Below are positions 17,885 through 25,915 of a stretch of DNA of 64,000 nucleotides, one piece after another. The DNA is from Planctomycetota bacterium (GTDB lineage Bacteria > Planctomycetota > Phycisphaerae > UBA1845 > PWPN01), in the NCBI GenBank assembly GCA_029550525.1, contig JAKPHF010000036.1, positions 78,199-142,198 on the forward strand, in the 5' to 3' direction. A program made the position numbers and the translations under genes. The notes under the pieces were generated by a model. The model saw nothing but the letters and a program-made list of their open reading frames with translations, did not search any database and was not told the origin of the DNA. The first letter of the stretch is position 1. Each line of letters begins with the position of its first letter.

Positions 17885-19285
17885 TCAGTTCGGCTCGGCC
17901 GACTCCGCGACGGGATGCGGCAGATCGGCCGCTTCCGCTGCCGGTACGCTTTCCGCCGGCGGTGACGCCTGATGGTCGAGCCACTCATCGGAGCCCGAAG
18001 CGAGGTTCGGCACCAACGGGTCGTAGCTCAGGTCGTCGAGCACTTCGGGCGAACGCTGCCACGGTGGCAACAGCGCGTCTAAACCGGCAAACGCCGACCC
18101 TTCGATCGAGCGCAAGCGGATCTCGGCACTCGCGCTCGCCGGTTGCGTCGCCGGCGCCGCCGTACGGATGAATCGCCGGTCGGGGAAGACGAACGCCTCT
18201 TGGGTCCACAGCGAGGCATAGTCCGACGACCACTCGGCTTGAGGCCACTTGACCTCGGGCCGCCCGGCCTCAAACCGCCCGGCAGCGGTGAGAGGCGGAC
18301 CGCCCATGCCTTCATTCGCGTCGAGTTCAGACCAGGCGGCCCTGGCCGTCGCCAGGAAGTCCGACGCATCAATCATCACATTTCGCGCGACGACATGGAA
18401 CCAGTCGTTCAACCGGCCGGGCACGCTGGCCCAATCGGGACCGGGCGGACCCGCCGGCCGTGTAGCCGGGGCGCCGGCCAGCTCGATCCGCTCCTCAGGC
18501 GAGGTCACCGCCATTCGGCCAGCCGCTTCACGTTCCTCCCGGATCTTGCGGTCGGCCGCATCCAGCACGTCCGCCGGCATCTTCTTGAGCTGCTCGGTGG
18601 CGGCGACCAACTTGGGATTCGCCTCCAGAGCCCGCTTGTACGCCGCGGCCGCCTCAACGTTCTTGCGCTTGGACTGATACATCAGCCCCAGGTTGTAGTA
18701 CGCGTCGGCCGGCGGCAATACGGCCTGGAACTGCTCGAAAGCCTCGTCGAACCGATTCGTCTGAGCCAGCACCAGTCCGAGATTGATCCGCGCCCGGGCG
18801 AACCCCGGCGCCAGCTCGACGGCTCGAGTCAGCGCGGCCTCCGCGTCCTGCCAGCGCTGACGAAGAATGTAGCTGAAGCCCAGGTTGTTATGGACCTGCG
18901 CGTTGTCGGGCTCGAATCGCAGCGCTTCGCGGTAAGCGGCTTCAGCCGCTGCGCCGTTGCCGATCTGGTCGTTCAGCACGCCGATCCGGACCAGAATCTG
19001 CACGTTCTGCGGATCTTCGTTCAGTGCGTACTGGTACTGCTGCAGCGCCTGGATCGGGCGATTCTGGCTCTCGTGCAGCCGGGCCGCCGCGAGATAGGTT
19101 TTCGCCTGGATCTTGGTGGGGATGCCGTCAATCGACGGATCGGTCGCAGCCGGCTGCCGGGCCCCTGCGGGCTTTTGCTGTTGGACGCCGCCCGGTTGAG
19201 GGCCGTCCGGCGCCTGACAGCCGGTGTGTAAGATGACTGCCGCCGCCGCTGTGGACGCAATCAACAAACGCATCCTTGCGAACAT
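17885..19285 (-). CDS. TPR-repeat lipoprotein
   Basis: 466 aa from ATG 19285, chosen because GGCAGGAG sits about 7 bases upstream; an ATG ten codons earlier is also in frame. The signal sequence ends ILHTGC, a good lipobox. Residues about 75-235 hold consecutive tetratricopeptide repeats (ALNEDPQNVQILVRIGVLND, ALRFEPDNAQVHNNLGFSYI, AVELAPGFARARINLGLVLA, ALEANPKLVAATEQLKKMP). The rest is Pro/Ala-rich and of unknown fold. TPR lipoproteins typically scaffold envelope complexes. The next gene downstream in the genome (19358-19894), also a lipoprotein, is transcribed in the same direction and lies upstream in transcription, so they may be co-expressed. Confidence 0.8.
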   Translation of the reverse strand: MFARMRLLIASTAAAAVILHTGCQAPDGPQPGGVQQQKPAGARQPAATDPSIDGIPTKIQAKTYLAAARLHESQNRPIQALQQYQYALNEDPQNVQILVRIGVLNDQIGNGAAAEAAYREALRFEPDNAQVHNNLGFSYILRQRWQDAEAALTRAVELAPGFARARINLGLVLAQTNRFDEAFEQFQAVLPPADAYYNLGLMYQSKRKNVEAAAAYKRALEANPKLVAATEQLKKMPADVLDAADRKIREEREAAGRMAVTSPEERIELAGAPATRPAGPPGPDWASVPGRLNDWFHVVARNVMIDASDFLATARAAWSELDANEGMGGPPLTAAGRFEAGRPEVKWPQAEWSSDYASLWTQEAFVFPDRRFIRTAAPATQPASASAEIRLRSIEGSAFAGLDALLPPWQRSPEVLDDLSYDPLVPNLASGSDEWLDHQASPPAESVPAAEAADLPHPVAESAEPN

Positions 19286-19357
19286 GACATTACTCCTGCC
19301 TTGCAGTCGTTTCATCGCGGCTCGATGGCTCGCGCCGCGCGTTCATGCACGATGGGG

Positions 19358-19894
19358 TTACTTTTGATCCTCGGAACCGGCCACGATCCGCGCATGGGCC
19401 GTGCCGACCGTTTGCGGCGTGGCGGTCATGCCCGCGCGAGCGGCCTCCGCTTCGCCCGAACGCATGCCTCGGCCGCCGGCCACCGCCACCGCGACGGTCA
19501 CCTGATCGGGCCCCACGCCTTCGGTAGTCAGGAAATCCCGGATCTGCAGCACTCGCTGTTCGGCAAGCGCCGGCGGGTCATCGACGCCGTCGTAATTCAG
19601 TTCGCCGCCATAGACCTTCAGCAGCGTGGCATAGCGCTTCAGCCGCCGCGCCCCCGATGCGTTCAGTTCCACCGAACCAGGCACGAAGTGGACGGGCGAC
19701 ATCGATCGCTCGTTCAAGAGGGCGTTATCCACCATCCGCACGTAGTTGTCCTGCAGCGCCGAGGGCTGGTCCGACTGGCCCTGCGGCGGCGCATTGAGCC
19801 GCTCCGGCGGTCCTTCGCAACCCGCCAGCAGCAACGCCGCTGAAAACAAACTCGCGATTGTCGCCCATCTGCCGGTACTCATTTTTGTTTGCAT
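19358..19894 (-). CDS. Small OmpA-like lipoprotein
   Basis: 178 aa from ATG 19894, preceded by GGAAGGTGG. Signal MQTKMSTGRWATIASLFSAA ends LLLAGC, a clear lipobox. The segment VHFVPGSVELNASGARRLKR, then YDGVDDPPALAEQRVLQIRD, resembles a shortened OmpA/peptidoglycan-binding fold (beta strand, then helices with A-x-x-R). The key Asp/Arg pair of true OmpA-C domains is not clearly conserved, so peptidoglycan binding is only a suggestion. The C-terminal 45 residues are Ala/Gly-rich and may be unstructured. Confidence 0.7.
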   Translation of the reverse strand: MQTKMSTGRWATIASLFSAALLLAGCEGPPERLNAPPQGQSDQPSALQDNYVRMVDNALLNERSMSPVHFVPGSVELNASGARRLKRYATLLKVYGGELNYDGVDDPPALAEQRVLQIRDFLTTEGVGPDQVTVAVAVAGGRGMRSGEAEAARAGMTATPQTVGTAHARIVAGSEDQK

Positions 19895-20126
19895 TGAACC
19901 ACCTTCCATGAACGCCTTGGACACACACATAGTCCGAATATGTGTCGTGTCCGCTCTGCATATCGACAGAAACCCAGGTCCGATTTTGCTAATCCGCCCA
20001 GGATTTGCCTGTCATCGACGCAGGTTCTGAAACGCGACACCGAAGGCCGGGCGAAGGATCGTTATATCGGACCTGCAAATGAGGATTGGCGTGTTGATGG
20101 GAGGAGCAGCGTTGAGGACGATTGTG

Positions 20127-20149
20127 GTGCAGGCATCCTACCTGCGCAC
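20127..20149. repeat. Dispersed palindromic element, copy B (diverged)
   Basis: The palindrome GTGCAGGCATCCTACCTGCG is followed by CAC and keeps the architecture of copies A and C with changed arms. It lies in the 19895-20206 intergenic stretch, where no gene is seen. Confidence 0.45.
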
Positions 20150-20206
20150 AACTCCGCAGGAGGCCTTCACCACAACGCCCGATAACCGTCCACGTCGAGA
20201 CGGTTC

Positions 20207-21628
20207 TCACGCGCCGAGCAGCGCGGCCGCCCGATCGGGATTGAGCCAGCCGCCCTGGTCGAGCAGGTCGCCGAGCGTGAAACGGGCTCGGATGAGATGG
20301 CTGAACTGCACGGCCGCATGCGCGGTTTCATGCGGAATGGGCTCGTCCAGTGTGTCGAACGTGCGTGGAGCGCCGGCTCGGGCCAGGTAATCCTCCACCG
20401 CTCGGCTGGTCCGCACGTTGGCGGCAATGAACGCGTCGAGCTCTCCGGCCCGCTTGCGATCCACGAAGCGACGACGGGCCTCGCCCGACTGGGCCCAGCG
20501 TGTCATTTTTTTGTCATAATCGCGCCAGATCTCGGCCATCAGCTTGCCGGCCGGATCGTATTTGCCGAACGTCGATTCGACCCGCCTGCGCCAGGCCCTT
20601 GACGCATCCGCGGGTACGTCGGCAGCGATTCGATTAAGGTCCAGCGCGTTCCAGGCCCGCTCGTACGCCCGAGCCGCCAGCAGCGTGGCCACGCCGACCT
20701 GCCCGCCGTGCAAGGCCTGCTCGCGACCGTCGTATTTTGCGGTCATGTCGAAGAAGTGGCTGATGACGTGTTCCCACCCGCTGATCGGCGCCGTCTGGTT
20801 CACGATGGACATAGCCATGCCCGCCAGGAGCACCGCCTCGGTCACCGATCGCACGCCGGGCAACGTCGCCTTGGCCACGTCGTCGGCGCGATCCAACATC
20901 TCCTGCTCGGCCTGCGCGAGCAGCCGACCGGGAAGAACGCTGAAATCGTCGTCCATGCCGACCACGTGGGCCAGATAATAGTCACCATAGGCGACACTGC
21001 GGGCCAAAACGTCGCCGAAACCGGCCTGGCTCATGATGGCCGGGGCGCTCGCGATGGTCCGCAGATCGCAGATCACCGCATCGGGCGCTCGCGACGACAG
21101 CGTCCGCTTGACGCCGTCCACACTGAGGACGGCCAGCGCTGACGTGAACGCCGTCACGCTGGCTGCGGTGGGGAAGCTCACGAAACGCAGCCTCGACGAG
21201 GGGTTCGCCTCCACGAACAGATGACGAGCGTACTTGGTGATGTCGGTCACCGTGCCCGAGCCCACGCTGACCACCACCGCGTACGCGCCCAGCTCGCTGC
21301 AGAGCTCTTGGGCGGCCTCGAGCTTGGCGTGGCAACGGCCCGGTTGCACCGGTACGTGCCGAAGCTGCACGGAACCGCGGCGGCTCAATCGGTCGAACAC
21401 GAGCGGTTTGAGGTCGTCGCTCCCTCGCCGCATGGGCGTGTGATCGCAGACCAACAGCACTTTGCCGCCGGCTGCCATCTGCCAGACCACGTCCACGAGA
21501 GCATCGAGGGCGTCGTCGGCTACTACCACCTGTTCAATCGCGATCGGCCGAATGAATTCCCCGGGGCGGGCCCAGGCGCGAAGCGATTCGTTGATCCCCT
21601 TCACGTCGCAAGCGTCGATTTGGTCCAT
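20207..21628 (-). CDS. sn-glycerol-1-phosphate dehydrogenase-like protein (EgsA/AraM type)
   Basis: 473 aa of the Fe/Zn-dependent polyol dehydrogenase superfamily. VVVSVGSGTVTDITKYAR is the NAD-binding GGGS-like loop of glycerol-1-phosphate dehydrogenases. VSFPTAASVTAFTS and SGWEHVISHFFDM supply conserved active-site and metal-binding residues, with a further His in ALHGGQVGVATLL. Archaeal EgsA makes the G1P backbone of archaeal lipids; bacterial AraM makes G1P for other glycerol-phosphate compounds. The C-terminal 110 residues (after KYDPAGKLMAEIW) are a helical extension seen in AraM-like proteins. Upstream DNA is A/T-rich. It appears monocistronic. Confidence 0.8.
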   Translation of the reverse strand: MDQIDACDVKGINESLRAWARPGEFIRPIAIEQVVVADDALDALVDVVWQMAAGGKVLLVCDHTPMRRGSDDLKPLVFDRLSRRGSVQLRHVPVQPGRCHAKLEAAQELCSELGAYAVVVSVGSGTVTDITKYARHLFVEANPSSRLRFVSFPTAASVTAFTSALAVLSVDGVKRTLSSRAPDAVICDLRTIASAPAIMSQAGFGDVLARSVAYGDYYLAHVVGMDDDFSVLPGRLLAQAEQEMLDRADDVAKATLPGVRSVTEAVLLAGMAMSIVNQTAPISGWEHVISHFFDMTAKYDGREQALHGGQVGVATLLAARAYERAWNALDLNRIAADVPADASRAWRRRVESTFGKYDPAGKLMAEIWRDYDKKMTRWAQSGEARRRFVDRKRAGELDAFIAANVRTSRAVEDYLARAGAPRTFDTLDEPIPHETAHAAVQFSHLIRARFTLGDLLDQGGWLNPDRAAALLGA

Positions 21629-21721
21629 GGCTCGGTAGTCTACCCAGCCATTTTATATAATCAACCGCGACGAACACGAAACGCGACGTGAAACGCTCGA
21701 GAGAAGGAGCACTCCTTTTTT

Positions 21722-21776
21722 ATCCCTCAGGCCTCGGGTCTCAGCCCTCAGGTCTCATCCTTCAAGCTTCGGGCTT
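21722..21776. repeat. Heptad-period repeat (CTCAGG/CTCAAG type)
   Basis: About seven to eight 7-base units (CCTCAGG, CCTCGGG, TCTCAGC, CCTCAGG, TCTCATC, CTTCAAG, CTTCGGG) run into the 3' end of the next gene; its stop codon lies within the array. An inverted relative is at 28708-28742. Confidence 0.6.
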
Positions 21777-22217
21777 CCCTCCCCCTGCTCCCGGCGGCTG
21801 CCCGGGCGCTCGCAGAGCCATGACGTGTAGCCGTCGCTCGCCGAGGAGTTCGTCGTTGGCATAGATTTGGACCCGGTACTCGCCCGGGTGAGGCAGCGTC
21901 AGGTTGCGGATACCGAAGTTGATCTCGGCCACCACCCGCGGATCGGCAAATTGGATGACACCTTCCTGCGTGAACAGTACCTGCTGGTCATCGCTGGCAC
22001 TGACCAGCGACAGGCGGATACGGGTGTTCCCGCGACCATCCGTCAAGGCCACGTGAATGGCCAGCCCAGGATGCACCACGGGAAAGCTGCGGGCGGTGAT
22101 GGTCGAGAACGTCCCCAGCAGTGTGCACTTCTTGGTGGCCGGATCCTGGTGGATGGCATCACAGATCACCATGGCTAGGATGACCGGCCCGGGCGGCCCC
22201 AGTTTGCCTTCAGGCAT
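21762..22217 (-). CDS. DUF6941-like conserved protein
   Basis: 151 aa, no signal peptide. VILAMVICDAIHQDPATKKC is followed by TLLGTFSTITARSFPVVHPG. Later come VALTDGRGNTRIRLSLVSA and PHPGEYRVQIYANDELLGER. This is the pattern I associate with DUF6941, a small beta-sandwich-like family frequent in planctomycetes (from memory, not searched); its function is unknown. The last residues (GAGGGKPEA and stop) are encoded inside a heptad repeat array, so the native C-terminus may have been replaced. Confidence 0.7.
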   Translation of the reverse strand: MPEGKLGPPGPVILAMVICDAIHQDPATKKCTLLGTFSTITARSFPVVHPGLAIHVALTDGRGNTRIRLSLVSASDDQQVLFTQEGVIQFADPRVVAEINFGIRNLTLPHPGEYRVQIYANDELLGERRLHVMALRAPGQPPGAGGGKPEA

Positions 22218-22339
22218 TGACAGACTCCTTCCACTGATCGGCCATCCTACGCGCCGACTCGGTAATTGTCACGGGGACTGGGGCCCAACACCTGAGACTC
22301 GGGCGCGATGCGCGAGCGTGCGGACATCAGCCGCGTTGC

Positions 22340-22500
22340 GGCGCTGCGTTGCATCTGTCGCCCCTGTCGGGGCTCCATAAAACAGAAGGGATGGAGCGCT
22401 TCGATCCCCGTCGCCAACCGGGGGCTTACGCCGCCCGGCTACTAACCGCTGCCCCTTCGGGGGCAGAAACGCTATGACCGGTAGACCATGGGCCGGACAT
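22340..22500. repeat. Dispersed intergenic sequence with GGGGC/GCCCC palindromes
   Basis: Contains GCATCTGTCGCCCCTGTCGG, later CCGGGGGCTTACGCCGCCCGG and GCCCCTTCGGGGGC hairpins. A related block (CAGCCCCGAACGGGGCGACA region) is at 56229-56295, and GCATCTGTCGCC recurs near 56371. No ORF is supported. The block resembles non-coding planctomycete intergenic repeats. Confidence 0.4.
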
Positions 22501-22505
22501 CTGAC

Positions 22506-22624
22506 AAGAGCTGACGGCTAATAGCTGAGAGGTGCCCGCCAGGAAGGTACAGTCCCGGCGCGCATGCGGTACGTCCGATTGAGAGCTGACAGCTGACAGC
22601 TGACAACTGATAGCTGTTAGCTAA
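22506..22624. repeat. Heptad-period repeat arrays (AGCTGAC type)
   Basis: Two arrays. At 22508-22530 the units are degenerate. At 22583-22624 they are AGCTGAC three times, then AACTGAT, AGCTGTT and AGCTA. They end just before the 3' end of the TPR/Fe-trafficking gene. Confidence 0.65.
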
Positions 22625-22637
22625 ATCGCTGCCGCGG

Positions 22638-23270
22638 TCAGTCCAGGTTGAGGAACTCTTTCATGTACTGGTCATAGACTTCAGCGCTGCGGGGATCGGC
22701 GAAGTTAAGACGAAATTCGTTGATGACCTTGGTGCCCATGGGAATCCATTCCTGCCAGCAGGTCTGGCAGACCTCGGCCCAGACGCGTTCGCCGAGAGGA
22801 CCTTTGAACGGGCGTTCGGCCATCTTGGGCTTGGTCTGGCCGCAGCGTCGGCAGGTGATGGTCTGGCCGGCTTCGCCGGCAGCGGGCGTCGATGCCGCAG
22901 ATGCCGCTGCGGCGGATGTTGGAGCGGCGGGCGCCTCTTCGGCCGGCGGTTCCACGCCGAGCGTCTTCATCAGGGCAACCATGTCCTTGCGCGGCATAAG
23001 GTCGCCGCGTTCATTGGCGACGTCGTAGCCCTTGCGGAGCGTCTCGATGGCTGCATCACGTTGGCCGGCTCCCTTCTGAGCCAAAGCCAACAGGTAATAG
23101 GCCCGCGAGTTGGTCGGAGCCAGCTCGACGGCACGACGAAGCGAATCGACGGCTTGGGAATACTCGCCCACCTCGAGGTAGATCTTGCCCAGGCTGAAAT
23201 GGCCGAGCTCGTTATCGGGGTCGGCTTCGGTCATCTTCTTGAACTGTTGGATCCGCGGATCGTCGGCCAT
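22638..23270 (-). CDS. TPR protein fused to an Fe(II)-trafficking (YggX-like) domain
   Basis: 210 aa from ATG 23270 (GGAG upstream; ten further in-frame codons upstream are less likely). Residues about 8-95 hold two to three TPRs (ADPDNELGHFSLGKIYLEVG, AVELAPTNSRAYYLLALAQK). An Ala/Pro-rich linker leads to a C-terminal domain: CRRCGQTKPKMAERPFKGPL, then WQEWIPMGTKVINEFRLNFA and EVYDQYMKEFLNLD. The spacing W-x-x-W and VINE-x-x-LN matches YggX (oxidative damage protection, Fe(II) trafficking). YggX is normally a free protein of about 90 aa. The CxxC pair plus CQTC could bind Zn or Fe. The protein is cytosolic. Confidence 0.8.
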   Translation of the reverse strand: MADDPRIQQFKKMTEADPDNELGHFSLGKIYLEVGEYSQAVDSLRRAVELAPTNSRAYYLLALAQKGAGQRDAAIETLRKGYDVANERGDLMPRKDMVALMKTLGVEPPAEEAPAAPTSAAAASAASTPAAGEAGQTITCRRCGQTKPKMAERPFKGPLGERVWAEVCQTCWQEWIPMGTKVINEFRLNFADPRSAEVYDQYMKEFLNLD

Positions 23271-23412
23271 GAATGACACTCCGGTGTTGGCTCGCGCCAA
23301 GGGTTGCTTCTTTTCGGGGACTATAGGTCGCGGCGGTACCGGATTTCAAGTAGGGCTCACACGGGCAGCCGGAGCGAGGCTGGGTGGCCGACGGAGCGTC
23401 ATGGGAGACGCG

Positions 23413-24594
23413 TCACGGCAGAACGGTAGGATCGGGCGGTGCGGTCGCGGACCGTGGGAGCTGGTTGTTTGCCGTCAGCGGGGTGCGAAGGCTGGGTTCG
23501 CCGGTCTGGGCCCGCCACCATTCGGCAAATCGCGTCTGAGCAATCTCCATATCGTTGGGATTCATGCGTTCGACCGGCCGGCCGCCAAGCGTAACGGCGA
23601 CATTCACCTGTTCCACACGCCAGAGGCTGAGCTCGGCCGAACTGCCCGGCTGCGACTGAGCGAGCAGCGTCTGGAATTGCTCCGTGGTGATCGTGGGGCC
23701 GAAGACCGTGGGACCGAGGCCCACGATCACATCCCCCCTTTCGAGCCCCAACGCGGCAGCCGGCGAGTTGGCGGTCACCGCGGTCACGCACAAACCGTAG
23801 CGTGTCGGCGGCCCGCTCAGATCGTTGAACGGCTGGTGAACCTGCGGCACGGCGATGAGGAGCAGATTCGCCCCTTCCAGCGTGCGGGCGGGCTCGTCGG
23901 CGATGGTGATGGTCAGTCGGCGCTGAGCCGCCTGGAGCCGCAACACCCGCATCCGGACGGTGCTGCCGGGCTCGCGCCGCGACACCTCGTTGGTGAACGC
24001 CTCGATCTGGGCGGCCGAGGGCGAGACGAACCGGATGACCGCGCCGTTCGCCTGCCGGATCGCCTGCTGTTGGCGAGGCGGCCCGAGAATGTCGGCGACC
24101 GCACGGCCCTCGAATTCGAGGAGCATATCGCCCGTCTTCAGGCCCGCGGCCTCGGCCGGGAAGCCCGGCAGGACGCGGCTCAGCACGAGGGCATCCACCG
24201 TCCTGCCCGACACCGGGTCGTAGATGAGGCTTTCCACGCGAGGTTGCACGCCGAGGAAGCCCATGCGGCCATTGAGCTGCCGGCGATAGAAAACGTGTTC
24301 GATACTGGATCGCAACCGGAGCCTGGCCTCGTGATCGCGCTGGGCGTGAAAGGCTTCGATCAACCGGGGCAGTTGATCGTCACTGACGCCCTTCAGGCCG
24401 GCAGTGGCCGCCTCGCGGACCTTGAAACTCGGATGGGTGAGATCTTCGAGCAGACGCTCGATGTCTACGGCGGGGGTGACCGGACGCGTGGTGGGCGAAA
24501 CCTCGACCTGCCCCACCGCCGCGGCGCTTGCGAAAAGCGACACAGCTGTGGAAAACACGAACGCGCGCAGGATGTTTCCGCTGGTCCGATTCAC
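23413..24594 (-). CDS. Secreted PDZ-domain protein
   Basis: 393 aa starting at GTG 24594, which overlaps the stop of the upstream gene (4-base GTGA overlap), so translational coupling is likely. Signal peptide: NILRAFVFSTAVSLFASAAA, cleavage near AVG-Q. Residues about 40-105 are HEAT-like (LTHPSFKVREAATAGL). The first PDZ domain, at about 120-230, has GFPAEAAGLKTGDMLLEFEG; the second, at about 270-345, has TANSPAAALGLERGDVIVGL. No protease catalytic domain is present. It is probably a periplasmic adaptor or substrate-recognition protein. Confidence 0.8.
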   Translation of the reverse strand: MNRTSGNILRAFVFSTAVSLFASAAAVGQVEVSPTTRPVTPAVDIERLLEDLTHPSFKVREAATAGLKGVSDDQLPRLIEAFHAQRDHEARLRLRSSIEHVFYRRQLNGRMGFLGVQPRVESLIYDPVSGRTVDALVLSRVLPGFPAEAAGLKTGDMLLEFEGRAVADILGPPRQQQAIRQANGAVIRFVSPSAAQIEAFTNEVSRREPGSTVRMRVLRLQAAQRRLTITIADEPARTLEGANLLLIAVPQVHQPFNDLSGPPTRYGLCVTAVTANSPAAALGLERGDVIVGLGPTVFGPTITTEQFQTLLAQSQPGSSAELSLWRVEQVNVAVTLGGRPVERMNPNDMEIAQTRFAEWWRAQTGEPSLRTPLTANNQLPRSATAPPDPTVLP

Positions 24595-25634
24595 ATCAGG
24601 TCTTTCATCAGGTCCGGCCCGTTCTGCTCCAACCATTTTACCTTTCGGGCGATCATCTGCAAAAATCGAAACCCTTCGATCCGTCCGAAAGACCCGGTTG
24701 CGGCGATGGGAGCCACGGCCTCGGCGATCAGGGCCTCGATCATCAGGGCAGTGATCACCTTGGCCCGATCCGGGGGGACGTCGAATTGTTCATTATATCC
24801 CGCCCAGAACAGCCGAAATCGCTCGACGTCCAGTTCGGCGGGCCAGCTCCGCGGATCGGACGCCCCCCCGATGATCGAGAACTGGAGCAGGCCGTTGGCC
24901 AGATCGGTCACGGCAGGCAGCACGTGCAGCGAGTCGTAGTCGATGACGGCACACACACGCTCGTCGGCAAAGAGCATGTTGCCCGGATGCCAGTCGGAGT
25001 GGACGAGTTGATCGGGCCAGGAGTCGAAGCCGGCCTCCTGCACGCGGTCGCAGGCCGTGGTGTAGGACGTGTAGAGTCCGGAGACGGTGGCCAGCATCTC
25101 ACTCTCGTGTCCCACCACGCTGTCGTCCTTGGCCACGGTTTGCGGGATGTTGTGCAGGTTGGTCTGAACGATCGAGGCGTTGTGGTAGCCCAGCCGCGAC
25201 GGCACCCAGTCGCTGTGGTAATCGGCGAGCAGGCGGTGAAAGCTGCCGAGTACACGGCCCGCGTCGTGAGTCTCTCCGGGCAGACGGGCGTAAACGTTGC
25301 CGCGGACGAACTCGAACATTTCGTACAGCCGGTCATCGATGATGACCATGGTGTCTTCGCCGTTGGCGGTGGGGATGAGCCGCGGCAGCGGGAAATCCCG
25401 TTCGAGCAGATGCAGTTGCACGGCATGGGCGAAGGCAACCTTGACGGGATGGTCGCGGCCGCGAGCCCGTCGCTTGAGGAGGAACCGGCCGCGGTCGGCG
25501 TCGATGACCACCTTGGGCGAACGGCGCGAGCCCTTGAGCTGTTTTTCGACCGTCTTGATCGCACCGATGTCGTAGTGCGACAGAACCGCCGCCAACTCTT
25601 GAGGAGCAAACTCAGCTCGAGATCGGTTCGTCAC
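24591..25634 (-). CDS. APH/homoserine-kinase-like phosphotransferase
   Basis: 347 aa, cytosolic. Kinase fold motifs: RGRFLLKRRARG, with the ATP-binding Lys in strand 3; catalytic loop LVHSDWHPGNMLF (HxDxxxxN); VIDYDSLHVLP with the metal-binding Asp. The family includes aminoglycoside phosphotransferases, homoserine kinase II, choline kinases and CotS-like proteins; the substrate cannot be assigned. It is translationally coupled to the downstream PDZ gene, an unusual pairing of a cytosolic kinase with an exported protein. Confidence 0.82.
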   Translation of the reverse strand: MTNRSRAEFAPQELAAVLSHYDIGAIKTVEKQLKGSRRSPKVVIDADRGRFLLKRRARGRDHPVKVAFAHAVQLHLLERDFPLPRLIPTANGEDTMVIIDDRLYEMFEFVRGNVYARLPGETHDAGRVLGSFHRLLADYHSDWVPSRLGYHNASIVQTNLHNIPQTVAKDDSVVGHESEMLATVSGLYTSYTTACDRVQEAGFDSWPDQLVHSDWHPGNMLFADERVCAVIDYDSLHVLPAVTDLANGLLQFSIIGGASDPRSWPAELDVERFRLFWAGYNEQFDVPPDRAKVITALMIEALIAEAVAPIAATGSFGRIEGFRFLQMIARKVKWLEQNGPDLMKDLM

Positions 25635-25915
25635 CGGTACTCATCCGCCAAACAACGGCATTTGTCGTTCGTTGGAGCCTATGATGGGGCCCGCTTCCGA
25701 AACCACGCCCACGGGTCCGCTACGAAACCGCGATTCGAAAGCCGCTGCCTTCCACAAGGCATTTCGATCCGCTCAGCCTTTGATGGTACCGTGAACCCAC
25801 CGACGTTTGAAGTGCCCGGGAAAAACTTCGCCGCAAATTGAGTATTGCGGGCCTGGTGAGAAGGTGCTCAGTCACTCAATCTCGGGAGGGACCTCTTTCC
25901 CGCCCCGAAGCGCTG

